25,026 nt of DNA from Bacillota bacterium (lineage in GTDB: Bacteria > Bacillota > Clostridia > Lachnospirales > Lachnospiraceae), in assembly GCA_023436225.1 (NCBI GenBank), contig JAEZKA010000093.1, positions 1 to 25,026 on the forward strand, read 5' to 3'. Numbering within the stretch: position 1 is the stretch's first letter; each line of letters begins with the position of its first letter. Position numbers and translations under genes: made by a program. Below are positions 9,275 to 16,916 of the stretch, piece by piece. Below the pieces are notes generated by a model. That model did not search any database. It had not been told where the DNA came from and saw only the letters and a list, made by a program, of their open reading frames with translations.

Positions 9275-10156
9275 CTAGACTTTATCTATCATTTTCTCGC
9301 CAAATAAACCGGTTGGACGGAAAAGTAGAATTACAATTAATAACACAAAGGTAAATGCATCACTGTAAGTGGAATATCCAAATGCCACCAGGAAGGTCTC
9401 ACAGATACCGATGATAAAGCCGCCGACAACAGCACCGGGAATACTTCCAATACCGCCAAGAACAGCAGCGATAAAGCATTTTAATCCCGGAAGAGTGCCA
9501 CTGAACGGAGTAACAGACATACGATCGGTAAAATAAAGGATTGACCCGATTGCAGCAAGGAAAGAGCCGATGATAAAGGTGGTGCTAATGGTATTATTGA
9601 TTCTGATACCCATCAGCTGAGCGGTCTCCATATCCTTTGATACAGCACGCATAGCCATTCCAATCTTGGTGTGGTTAATTAACAGCATTAGCCCAATTAC
9701 AATTAGAATAGTTAAAACCGGTGTAATAAAGGTAACCAAAGAGGAAGAGATGCTTCCTATCTGGAATATTTTCTTTAAGAAAGGTATTTCCGGATACGCT
9801 CGTGGAAGAGCGGTAAATAAATAGGTTGCCAGATTCTGCAGCAGATAGGATACACCGATGGCAGAAATCATAATTGACATACGTGGTGCGGAGCGGATTG
9901 GCTTATAGGCAACACGCTCGATTACAACGCCAAGAACTACGGTCAGAATACAGGTTAATGGGATTGCAATCTGCCAGGGGAAGGTAACCATGGAAAAGAT
10001 CATGAAATAGCCGGCCATCATAAAGATATCTCCGTGAGCGAAGTTGATGAGTCGGAGAATTCCATACACCATGGTGTAACCAATGGCTATTAATGCATAT
10101 GCACCACCAAGAGATATACCAGTTAGTGCATGTTGGAATAAGGTTGATACTGTCAT
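9275..10156 (-). CDS. livH: Branched-chain amino acid ABC transporter permease LivH
   Basis: The first membrane subunit of the Liv importer, 293 aa. The typical N-terminus LFQHALTGISLGGAYALIAIGYTMVYGILRLINFAHGD is recognisable, as is the loop MAMRAVSKDMETAQLMGI and the C-terminal glycine-rich AAVLGGIGSIPGAVVGG. The start at 10156 (MTVSTLF) has GGAGG 7 nt upstream. The frame stays open to 10291, but the extra 45 residues are unlike any LivH and lie in the arm of a large hairpin. The gene is separated from livJ by about 340 nt holding a terminator and this hairpin, so its expression probably depends on read-through or on an unseen promoter. Confidence 0.94.
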   Translation of the reverse strand: MTVSTLFQHALTGISLGGAYALIAIGYTMVYGILRLINFAHGDIFMMAGYFMIFSMVTFPWQIAIPLTCILTVVLGVVIERVAYKPIRSAPRMSIMISAIGVSYLLQNLATYLFTALPRAYPEIPFLKKIFQIGSISSSLVTFITPVLTILIVIGLMLLINHTKIGMAMRAVSKDMETAQLMGIRINNTISTTFIIGSFLAAIGSILYFTDRMSVTPFSGTLPGLKCFIAAVLGGIGSIPGAVVGGFIIGICETFLVAFGYSTYSDAFTFVLLIVILLFRPTGLFGEKMIDKV

Positions 10157-10222
10157 GAGATGTCCTCCAAAACATTTGAATCCTCGTCCCGGTAAGGGTG
10201 ACGAAGATATAATATTTACCAT

Positions 10223-10453
10223 TTTTCTGATTAAGTCGGTTGTTTTTGCAGGGTAAGATGAAGGAAAGCACATATACTTCCCGTAATGCACTGTTTGAAA
10301 GACGCATTACTGATTTGTATGTCAGAGAGCGAACATTTTAATGTTCGATTACGACATACAAATTAGTGAGGTGTCTTTCAACCTGTGTGTGAGGGAAGTG
10401 TATGTGACTTCCTTCATCTCTCTCCCAGAACATCAGCCGACTTAATCAGAAAA
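10223..10453. repeat. 231-nt imperfect inverted repeat between livJ and livH
   Basis: The stretch folds on itself in ordered nested blocks: 10223-10239 with 10437-10453 (17 bp, perfect), 10258-10266 with 10409-10417, 10269-10282 with 10393-10406 (13 of 14), 10296-10303 with 10373-10380, 10309-10323 with 10353-10367 (14 of 15), and 10330-10337 with 10340-10347 around a 2-nt tip. Mismatches in the arms are often G-T type. It could be a MITE-like element or a structured RNA spacer in the liv transcript. Its right end abuts the livJ terminator at the A/T run. Confidence 0.85.
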
Positions 10454-10482
10454 GGGCTGCCTGCAGATACCGAAGGCAGCCC
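10454..10482 (-). terminator. Terminator directly after livJ
   Basis: Read on the minus strand, a 9-bp stem (GGGCTGCCT / AGGCAGCCC) with an 11-nt loop is followed by TTTT and starts about 15 nt after the livJ stop. It probably terminates most transcripts after livJ, giving more binding protein than transporter. Confidence 0.8.
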
Positions 10483-10497
10483 CCACACTTCAATTCA

Positions 10498-11670
10498 TTA
10501 CTTTGCAACGGTGACAGTTTTTAAGAATTTGAAGGCACCACCCTCAACTGTCTTGATGAATGCCATGTCCTTCTTAGCATCACCATTCTCATCAAAGGAA
10601 ATGGAGCCGGTAACACCATCAATCTTTACATTAACTAAAGCATCGCGAATTGCGCTTGAGTCGGTAGAGGCAGCCTGCTTGATTGCTTCCAGAGCTACTA
10701 AATAAGCATCATAGCCCAGAGCCGATACAGCAGGTATAATCTCAGATTGTTTGTTCTCTTTCAAGTAAGGCTTGAAGCCGGTGATAAAGGACTCTGCTTC
10801 CTTTGTAGCGGGATCAGCATCATCGAAGAAAGTGGAAAGAACAATGCCTTCTGCATATTCGCCTGCATTCTCGATAATAGTTGAATTCTCCCAAGTATCA
10901 CCTGCCATAATAGGACAGGTAATTCCAAGTTCACGAGCCTGTGTGATGATCAAAGGAGCAGTTGCAATAGAGGAAGGAGCAAAAATAACATCCGGGTTAG
11001 CTGCCTTAATGTTAGTTAAGATGGCCTTGAAGTCAGTCTGATTCGTCTGGAACTGTTCTTCACTTATGATAGCGCTATCGCCTGCAAGTCCCTTGAAAGC
11101 TGTTACGAAATAGCTTCCGAGGCCTGAAGAATAGTCATCACCTAGCTGTGTAATAACTGCAGCTGTCTTAGCACCCTCCTGGAATGCGTAATTAGCCATT
11201 ACAGTACCCTGGAAAGGATCAAGGAAGCATACACGGAAGTAAAAATCATTACCAAGGGTTACCTGAGGATTCGTGCAGGAAGCACCGATGGCAGGAATCT
11301 TAGCTTCTTTAAAGAATTCACCAGCAGCAATGGATACACCAGAACCATAGGAACCTAATACTACTTTTACACCGGAGCTGATTAAGCTTTGAGCAGCGCT
11401 GACTGCTTCTGTCTTATCACTTTTGTTATCTACTTCGACTAATTGAATATCATATGTAACGCCATCAATCTCAACGGTGGGATACATTTTGTTCGCGTAG
11501 CGCATACCAAGAACTTCCTGGAAACCGCCACCTCCGTTCTCTCCTGTTACCGGCTCGAACACACCGATTTTAATAACTTTGTCGCCATCGCCTGTTTTTG
11601 TGCTACAAGCACTGAACAGACCTGCCACTAAGCATAGGCTGAGCACTAATGTTATAACCTTGCGCTTCAT
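10498..11670 (-). CDS. livJ: Branched-chain amino acid ABC transporter binding protein LivJ
   Basis: A 390-aa extracellular amino acid-binding lipoprotein. The signal peptide MKRKVITLVLSLCLVAGLFS is followed by the lipobox cysteine C22 (LFSAC). The mature part has the Peripla_BP_6 pattern: IKIGVFEPVTGENG, VVLGSYGSGVSIAAGEFF, AVITQLGDDYSSGLGSYF, and VIFAPSSIATAPLIITQARELG. The start at 11670 has GAGGAG upstream; the frame remains open to 11757 only through the promoter region. It captures leucine, isoleucine, valine or related amino acids for LivHMGF. Its own promoter, leader palindrome and 3' terminator suggest it can be expressed separately from the permease genes. Confidence 0.94.
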   Translation of the reverse strand: MKRKVITLVLSLCLVAGLFSACSTKTGDGDKVIKIGVFEPVTGENGGGGFQEVLGMRYANKMYPTVEIDGVTYDIQLVEVDNKSDKTEAVSAAQSLISSGVKVVLGSYGSGVSIAAGEFFKEAKIPAIGASCTNPQVTLGNDFYFRVCFLDPFQGTVMANYAFQEGAKTAAVITQLGDDYSSGLGSYFVTAFKGLAGDSAIISEEQFQTNQTDFKAILTNIKAANPDVIFAPSSIATAPLIITQARELGITCPIMAGDTWENSTIIENAGEYAEGIVLSTFFDDADPATKEAESFITGFKPYLKENKQSEIIPAVSALGYDAYLVALEAIKQAASTDSSAIRDALVNVKIDGVTGSISFDENGDAKKDMAFIKTVEGGAFKFLKTVTVAK

Positions 11671-11699
11671 AATATTGACTCCTCTCTTCGTCTTCGTGT

Positions 11700-11717
11700 C
11701 AAAGACATTTGTCTTTG
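11700..11717. promoter_or_regulatory. Perfect 18-bp palindrome in the livJ leader
   Basis: CAAAGACATTTGTCTTTG is a perfect palindrome (8-bp arms around TT). It lies just downstream of the predicted livJ transcription start and upstream of the ribosome binding site. The position fits a repressor operator; a short RNA hairpin is the alternative. Confidence 0.5.
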
Positions 11718-11728
11718 TATACGTTGAC

Positions 11729-11757
11729 AGTATATCACTTACAATTAGACAAAGCAA
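11729..11757 (-). promoter_or_regulatory. Candidate livJ promoter
   Basis: On the minus strand, TTGCTT (11752-11757) and TATACT (11729-11734) are separated by exactly 17 nt. The predicted start is close to 11722, about 50 nt before the livJ ATG. Confidence 0.55.
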
Positions 11758-11824
11758 GAGTATCTTTTTGTTGTGAAGAATTTATTGACATATTTCCTAG
11801 AATGGTACGGAATGATATGATTTA

Positions 11825-13009
11825 TTATTTTCTGCATAGAAAAACCCCGGCATCCTTCGTTATGCGAAGCCCCTTACGTCCCAGCTTCTTCTTCAGAAAC
11901 TGCTCAAAGGAGGCCTTCTTGCCACTTAAGAGACGACTCTGATTACCGTGGCAGGAATAGATATAATCTGCAAGAGGGGTAACCTCTGTGACAAGGAGGG
12001 AATCCTCATAAATATTTCTTTCAACAGAGGAGAAATAGCGGGATAATTCCCCTTGACCATAGTCCAGGCCAAAGATATCAAAGAGCTTTACCTCTGACAG
12101 AGCAATACGCTCGTCATACTCCTTCACTAGGAGCTCAATTTCCTTCATATGCTGCTTACCATAGGTACTGCAGCAGAGGTATCCTCCTTTCTTTAGGACC
12201 CGGGAAAGCTCTGTGAATGCTTTCTCCCTATCCTTGGCATAGAATAAAACATGATTTGCTATAATCAGATCAAAGGATTGGTCCTGGTATGGGATATTCT
12301 GAAGATCTATACATTCATAATGGAAGCTTTGTGATCTTTCCTTCAGATTTTCCTGTGCATTTCGAAGCATTCCTGAGGAGATATCTGATAAGGTAATATG
12401 AGCCTTTGTCGGTAGGCGGTCTAGATTGTCCTTCCATAGCTGTCCGTTGCCGCAGCCTACCTCTAGGATTTTCGATATATTCTTAATTGGTAGTAGATCA
12501 TAAATCCAACAATACCACCCCTGAGGATTGAGAGAATAGTTACGATGAAGGTTAATTCTGACATCTACATTCACAGAATTCTTATATTGATCTGCTAACG
12601 TTTCTTCCATATTCAATAGATGTATCATTCCAATCAGCTTATTCCAGTCCGGTACCATTGATGTACTGATAGACTCCTTCGCTTCTGTGATTGTTTGCTC
12701 CATCAACCGAAGCTCAGCAAGCTTACTCTGTATTAATTTAAGCTGAAGCTCAAAGGATTCCCGTATGTAATCAGTATCGTTATCTCGGGAGGAGATTTCA
12801 GCAATATCCTCTAAAGAAAAGCCAAGTCCTTTGAGTACGATAATCCGCTGGAGCTTGATAAAATCCAGATCGGTATAATATCGATAGCCGGATTCTTTGA
12901 TTTTGGAAGGCTTCAATAAGCCCTTGTCATCATAATAGCGAATAGTTCTTACGGATACGTTAGCCCGCTTAGCAAATTCTCCTGTCGTATAGATGCTTTG
13001 ATCCTGCAT
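11825..13009 (-). CDS. MerR-family regulator fused to a class I methyltransferase
   Basis: A 394-aa two-domain protein. Residues 5-75 are a MerR-type winged HTH (YTTGEFAKRANVSVRTIRYYDDKGLL, then GYRYYTDLDFIKLQRIIVLKGLGFSLEDI). A helical stretch at about 80-115 resembles the MerR dimer coiled coil. Residues about 175-300 form a Rossmann methyltransferase with motif I ILEVGCGNGQ (181-190), SDISSGML, and a post-I motif FDLIIANHVLFY. It may bind DNA and use S-adenosylmethionine as substrate or signal; the target is unknown. The start is ATG 13009; a GTG at 13012 sits at better spacing (8 nt) from AGGAGG and is also possible. An upstream in-frame ATG (13087) falls in a repeat hairpin and is rejected. 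No effector cysteines of the metal-MerR type are obvious. Confidence 0.88.
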   Translation of the reverse strand: MQDQSIYTTGEFAKRANVSVRTIRYYDDKGLLKPSKIKESGYRYYTDLDFIKLQRIIVLKGLGFSLEDIAEISSRDNDTDYIRESFELQLKLIQSKLAELRLMEQTITEAKESISTSMVPDWNKLIGMIHLLNMEETLADQYKNSVNVDVRINLHRNYSLNPQGWYCWIYDLLPIKNISKILEVGCGNGQLWKDNLDRLPTKAHITLSDISSGMLRNAQENLKERSQSFHYECIDLQNIPYQDQSFDLIIANHVLFYAKDREKAFTELSRVLKKGGYLCCSTYGKQHMKEIELLVKEYDERIALSEVKLFDIFGLDYGQGELSRYFSSVERNIYEDSLLVTEVTPLADYIYSCHGNQSRLLSGKKASFEQFLKKKLGRKGLRITKDAGVFLCRK

Positions 13010-13041
13010 CACAACCCCTACCTCCTTTGTGAAATTTAATA

Positions 13042-13114
13042 CGTTGCACTTATCCATAGAATCATAAACAACATCACATGCAAGCATGTATGTTGCTTAA
13101 TTCTATGGAGTAAT
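13042..13114. repeat. Hairpin repeat, copy 1
   Basis: This 73-bp unit is nearly identical to copy 2 at 13165-13239. Its outer stem CCATAGAAT pairs with ATTCTATGG, with an inner stem CATGC/GCATG around a 2-nt tip. It lacks two bases (TG) in the right arm compared with copy 2. It is located just upstream of the MerR-methyltransferase gene. Confidence 0.9.
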
Positions 13115-13125
13115 TAGTATCGTAT

Positions 13126-13247
13126 ATAAGCAGATTACAGCTCGAAACTATCGTTTCTCGCTCACGTTGCACTTATCTATAGAATCATAAATAACATCAC
13201 ATGCAAGCATGTATGTTGCTTATGATTCTATAGAGTAATCTGCTTAT
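13126..13247. repeat. 13-bp inverted repeat bracketing hairpin copy 2
   Basis: ATAAGCAGATTAC (13126-13138) and GTAATCTGCTTAT (13235-13247) are perfect inverted copies on either side of hairpin copy 2, making a larger nested structure of 122 nt. Confidence 0.8.
13165..13239. repeat. Hairpin repeat, copy 2
   Basis: A 75-bp direct repeat of copy 1. Its stem is 14 bp and perfect (CTATAGAATCATAA at 13177-13190 with TTATGATTCTATAG at 13220-13233), and the inside pairs further as AACA/TGTT and CATGC/GCATG. The unit spans most of the gap between rfbB and the MerR-methyltransferase gene. Confidence 0.9.
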
Positions 13248-13273
13248 TCGTGAATATTATATCATACTACTAT

Positions 13274-14305
13274 TTAGAGCAGCAGAAAATCTTTGTGTTC
13301 CAGATACCAGCTTATGGTACGGCGGATGCCTTCCAAGAATCCGGTAAGAGGCTGCCAGTCAAGCTCCTTCTGAAGCTTATTAGAATCAATCGCATATCTT
13401 CGGTCATGTCCTTTTCGGTCCGTGGTAAAGCGGATGGGGGATGCCTTCTGCCCAAATTCCTTAGTCAGAATATCACATAGAATTCTTACAAACTCGAGAT
13501 TTGATAGCTCGTTGTGTCCTCCTACATTATAGACCTCACCCAGACGACCCTTCTGTAATACCGCATCAATTGCCCTGCAATGATCCTCAACATAAAGCCA
13601 ATCTCTGATATTGCTTCCATCCCCGTATAAGGGAATATCCGTCCCGCGTAGACAGCATTCGATGCAGAGTGGAAGGAATTTCTCCGGATACTGATAGGGA
13701 CCGTAATTATTCGAGCATCGGGTTATGAGGATGGGAAGCTGATGAGTCTCATAAAAAGCCTTCACCATCAATTCGGCGCCTGCCTTGCTTGCAGAATAAG
13801 GATTCCTTGGGTGAAGCGGAGATTCTTCTGTAAAATAGCCCTCACCGGGCAGGTCACCATAGACCTCATCGGTAGAGACATAGAGAAAGCGCTTTGAAGC
13901 TCGGCTTTCACCCAGCCAGGCAGCATTGGCAGCATTCAATAGGTTTAAGGTTCCAAGTACATTCGTTCTTGCAAATTCCGTGGCAGAAGCGATGCTCCGA
14001 TCCACATGGGTCTGCGCTGCAAAATGTACAATATAGTCAATATTCTCCTCTGTTAGTAGTGCTTCAACCAGCTCCTCATCACAGATATCACCCTGTAAGA
14101 AACGGTAGTTGTCATAAGCTTCATAACAGCTGACATTACCACGGTTACCACAGTAAGACAGGCTATCCAGATTAATGACTCTGAAATCCTCTGTTTCATG
14201 GTTCCGAGTCGGATTACTTCCATCCTCGAGTCTGCGCTCCATCAGGTAATGAATGAAATTAGATCCGATAAACCCGGCACCTCCTGTTACTAAATAGGTC
14301 TTCAT
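13274..14305 (-). CDS. rfbB: dTDP-glucose 4,6-dehydratase
   Basis: A 343-aa extended SDR enzyme that converts dTDP-glucose to dTDP-4-keto-6-deoxyglucose, the second step of dTDP-rhamnose and other deoxysugar pathways. The NAD-binding motif is GGAGFIGS (8-15). The catalytic segment is STDEVYG (T145, D146, E147), with Y170 and K174 in YSASK; HFAAQTHVDRS and RCSNNYGPYQYPEK are characteristic of RmlB. The start at 14305 has GGAGG 8 nt upstream; the frame is open to 14335 without support. No rmlA, rmlC or rmlD lies nearby, so this copy is an orphan in the window and its partners must be elsewhere. Confidence 0.93.
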   Translation of the reverse strand: MKTYLVTGGAGFIGSNFIHYLMERRLEDGSNPTRNHETEDFRVINLDSLSYCGNRGNVSCYEAYDNYRFLQGDICDEELVEALLTEENIDYIVHFAAQTHVDRSIASATEFARTNVLGTLNLLNAANAAWLGESRASKRFLYVSTDEVYGDLPGEGYFTEESPLHPRNPYSASKAGAELMVKAFYETHQLPILITRCSNNYGPYQYPEKFLPLCIECCLRGTDIPLYGDGSNIRDWLYVEDHCRAIDAVLQKGRLGEVYNVGGHNELSNLEFVRILCDILTKEFGQKASPIRFTTDRKGHDRRYAIDSNKLQKELDWQPLTGFLEGIRRTISWYLEHKDFLLL

Positions 14306-14402
14306 AATATAATCCTCCATTCTGCCGTTAGGCAATTAAATATTGGTGCTTATCGCACTTCAGACTGTTACCGGTTGAGTCCGGCTTCGTCCGTATGGTT
14401 GC

Positions 14403-14433
14403 ATTGTATTAGGTGACGCTAGGTAAGAGTCAA
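14403..14433 (-). promoter_or_regulatory. Candidate promoter for the dTDP-glucose dehydratase gene
   Basis: On the minus strand, TTGACT (14428-14433) and TACAAT (14403-14408) have a 19-nt spacer, a little long. It is in the divergent intergenic region about 100 nt before the start. Confidence 0.4.
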
Positions 14434-14478
14434 GAGGTAAATATAATTATTCTAAAGAATTATTCCGATACTTTTTAT

Positions 14479-14507
14479 TTGATAAAAGTGGTTAAAAATA
14501 GTAAAAT
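14479..14507 (+). promoter_or_regulatory. Candidate promoter for the short-chain dehydrogenase gene
   Basis: TTGATA (14479-14484) and TAAAAT (14502-14507) have an exact 17-nt spacer in an A/T-rich stretch, 114 nt before the chosen start. Confidence 0.6.
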
Positions 14508-14620
14508 ATTATAATGAATCCATTAAATAACCAATACTCCGACAGAGGAGCTATAATAACTTAATCGTGGGTGATATGGCTGGAAACAAACACAGCATAG
14601 AAGAGAGGATGGAGAGAAGA

Positions 14621-15409
14621 ATGAAAAAGGTAGTTATCACGGGAGGTACCAGGGGAATCGGATTATCTATGGCAAAGGAATTTTTGAAACAGGGCTGTAA
14701 GGTAACCTTAACCGGAAGAGCGGCTAAGGCATCGGAAGAACTGATAATGGAGCTTAAGCCCTATGAGGGAAGCTACCAATATGTGTCCTGTAATGTCAGA
14801 AATATCAATGAGATAGAAGCCTTATGGGAGGCTGCGGCAAAGCAATGGGGTGGCATCGATATCTGGGTGAATAACGCAGGACAGAATGTTCCTCATGAAT
14901 TCTGCTATAATACGGAGGCTTCTTATGTCGATGCGGTAATTGATACTAATATTAAGGGTGTCATTTACGGGTGTCAGATCGCAGCAAAGCAAATGCTGCT
15001 TCAAGGCTATGGACAGATATGGAACATGGAGGGTCTAGGTTCCAATGATATGATTCAGGTTAAGACGGTATTATATGGAACCACAAAGAGAGCACTGACA
15101 TACTTTACCAGAGGTTTGGCGAAGGAGTTGAAGGGTACACCGGTGATGGCAGGCTTATTATCACCCGGTATGGTATTGACAGAGTTCATGACCAAGACAC
15201 CGGATGGAGAGATTTCTCCGGTATTGCAGGATAAAAGCTTTCAATTCATCTTCAACAATGTGGGTGACCGCCCGGAGACAGTGGCAGCTTTCTTTATCCC
15301 AAGAATTTTAGCAAACCGAAAGAATGATGCACATATTGAATGGCTGACGAATGCGAAGTTCATCCTTCGAATGATGAAGGCTCCTTTTATAAAAAGAAGG
15401 CTAATATAG
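14621..15409 (+). CDS. Short-chain dehydrogenase/reductase
   Basis: A 262-aa classical SDR, NAD(P)-dependent. The cofactor motif TGGTRGIG is at 7-14 with NNAG at 84-87. Catalytic residues are N110, Y152 and K156 (YGTTK), with S141 as the likely serine, 11 residues before the tyrosine; classical SDRs often have about 13. The active-site stretch WNMEGLGS resembles that of NYC1/chlorophyll b reductase-like SDRs, from memory. The substrate is unknown; no chlorophyll metabolism is expected here. The start at 14621 follows GGAGAG; the frame is open from a GTG at 14567, but the added residues are polar and unlike an SDR N-terminus. It is a single-gene unit, divergent from rfbB. Confidence 0.9.
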   Translation: MKKVVITGGTRGIGLSMAKEFLKQGCKVTLTGRAAKASEELIMELKPYEGSYQYVSCNVRNINEIEALWEAAAKQWGGIDIWVNNAGQNVPHEFCYNTEASYVDAVIDTNIKGVIYGCQIAAKQMLLQGYGQIWNMEGLGSNDMIQVKTVLYGTTKRALTYFTRGLAKELKGTPVMAGLLSPGMVLTEFMTKTPDGEISPVLQDKSFQFIFNNVGDRPETVAAFFIPRILANRKNDAHIEWLTNAKFILRMMKAPFIKRRLI

Positions 15410-15431
15410 TAATATAACATAATTATTAAAA

Positions 15432-15468
15432 GCCCGGCTAAGAGATGGGGTAATCAACCTAGCCGGGC
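15432..15468 (+). terminator. GC-rich hairpin after the dehydrogenase gene
   Basis: The arms GCCCGGCTA (15432-15440) and TAGCCGGGC (15460-15468) pair perfectly around a 19-nt loop, 22 nt after the stop. There is no T-run after it, so it may be a weak terminator or a 3' stabiliser. Confidence 0.5.
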
Positions 15469-15878
15469 GATGTGGGTAAAGGTCACTTCGTAAGTATCAT
15501 TGATGACCTATACAATTTAAGCGGTAAGGCGAGTCATGCTTCTGGGGAGCTTTCATTAAGATATCCTGGGTTTATTATTGATAGGCTTTCTTATCATGAT
15601 AATATTAGTTATTACGATATGATTCATTCTTAAGTTGGTTGAGAGACACATTCGTTCTATCGGTAATATGGCATTGTTTTAGGCAAAATCCTATTAGACA
15701 AAATATACTGTTCTATGATATTATAAGAACGAAAATTAAGTGATGAAGGACTTAGATAACCAATTATAGCAGGATTTGTCAATTGGTTTGAGTGTCTTAA
15801 AAAATGCACATAGATTGACTATTTTGGAAAGGATATGGTATCACACTCATCAGAATATAAGTGATACTGGGCAGACAT
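15469..15878. other. Gene-poor intergenic stretch before udk
   Basis: About 410 nt with no convincing gene. A 53-codon open frame from a GTG (15472-15633) has no ribosome binding site and no recognisable motif. A TTGACT at 15815-15820 could be a -35 element, but no good -10 follows. GTATCAC (15838-15844) and GTGATAC (15861-15867) form a small inverted repeat just before the udk start. Confidence 0.5.
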
Positions 15879-16508
15879 ATGAAAAATGTAGTTGTGATCG
15901 GTGTTTCAGGAGGCTCGGCTTCCGGAAAGACTACCGTTGCAAATCGAATAAAGGAAGCATTCAAGGATAGTGTGGAGCTATTAAGTCATGATTTTTATTA
16001 TCTTCCTCATGATGAATTACCTTTGGAGGAAAGAGTTAAATTAAATTATGATCATCCCAATGCCTTTGATACCCAGCGCTTTATTAGTGATATAAAATTA
16101 TTAAAGCAGTATCAGCCTATTGACCGGCCTGTCTACTCCTACGTAGTACACAATCGTCTGGATGAGACGGTTCACATGAATCCAGCTAAGGTAATCATCG
16201 TAGAGGGCTTTATGATTTACGAGAATGCTGAGCTGAGGGACCTGATGGACATTAAGGTGTTTGTCGATACCGATGCGGATGAGCGGTTAATCAGACGCAT
16301 TATTAGAGATGTCAATGAGCGTGGCAGAAGCCTGGAATCGGTTATCACACAGTATTCGAACACCGTTAAGCCCATGCACGAGCTATTTGTTGAGCCCTAT
16401 AAGAAATATGCTGATATCATCATTCCAAGAGGCGGTATGAATGATGTGGCCACCTCGATGCTAATTCATCGGATTAAAGCAATCCTAGAGGAAGACGATA
16501 CAGAATAA
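15879..16508 (+). CDS. udk: Uridine kinase
   Basis: A 209-aa cytoplasmic kinase of pyrimidine salvage that phosphorylates uridine and cytidine, with ATP or GTP. The P-loop is GVSGGSASGKTT (8-19). DFYYLPHDELPLEERVKLNYDHPNAFD contains the nucleoside-binding region of uridine kinases. VIIVEGFMIYENAELRDLMDIKVFVDTDADERLIRRI is the following core segment, and the length is right for Udk. The ATG at 15879 begins at the family's usual N-terminus; an in-frame GTG at 15861 is rejected. The ribosome binding site is weak (GGGCAG), and a 7-bp inverted repeat ends close to it, so translation may be modest. A strong terminator follows. Confidence 0.9.
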   Translation: MKNVVVIGVSGGSASGKTTVANRIKEAFKDSVELLSHDFYYLPHDELPLEERVKLNYDHPNAFDTQRFISDIKLLKQYQPIDRPVYSYVVHNRLDETVHMNPAKVIIVEGFMIYENAELRDLMDIKVFVDTDADERLIRRIIRDVNERGRSLESVITQYSNTVKPMHELFVEPYKKYADIIIPRGGMNDVATSMLIHRIKAILEEDDTE

Positions 16509-16521
16509 AAGAGATCATAGT

Positions 16522-16556
16522 TACCTCAAACATTTTTCTGAAAAGTGTTTGAGGTA
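16522..16556 (+). terminator. Rho-independent terminator after udk
   Basis: The stem TACCTCAAACA (16522-16532) pairs perfectly with TGTTTGAGGTA (16546-16556) and is followed by TTTTTTATAT, 13 nt after the stop. Confidence 0.92.
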
Positions 16557-16916
16557 TTTTTTATATTATTATTATGGTAATTTGTATTATGGATGATAAA
16601 ACGATCCATGTATCACCGTAAAACGATAAGGATAGAAAAGAAATGAAATGAAAGGGGAAAGTAAGCGATGACACCTGCGAACTGCTAATATTAATTAAGA
16701 AATAGAATCAATATTCCGGCTGTAATGATAGGAGCTTTATAGTAGCGGGTTCCTTAGCAAACGGTAACGGGGAAGCTGTCAGCGATAGCTTTCTATCCTT
16801 GTGTTATCAAGCATTTTACAGAGGTCGGAATAAGGCAGATAGAGGAGCTTACTTTACTATATCATATATATTTGGACAGAGGACGATTCCTAACGATGTC
16901 GCATTTCCTTGCGACA
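16557..16916. other. Intergenic stretch before the ABC-F fragment
   Basis: About 360 nt without a gene I can support. AAGCTGTC and GATAGCTT near 16770-16790 form a short hairpin. A 9-bp inverted repeat (GATGTCGCA / TGCGACATC, 16896-16919) sits right at the point where ABC-F similarity begins. Confidence 0.5.

Noticed and set aside
10157..10291. Longer start for livH
   Set aside because: The added 45 residues do not resemble LivH and fall within the large hairpin; a GGAGG site supports 10156.
13042..13247. CRISPR-like array
   Set aside because: There are only two units, each a long hairpin, with a single gap of 50 nt; there are no further repeats and no cas genes.
15472..15633. 53-codon GTG frame after the dehydrogenase gene
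   Set aside because: It has no ribosome binding site, begins next to a hairpin and has no recognisable motif.
16799..16916. N-terminal part of the open frame that leads into the ABC-F fragment
   Set aside because: It has no similarity to ABC-F proteins and no ribosome binding site; it is open by chance before the remnant.
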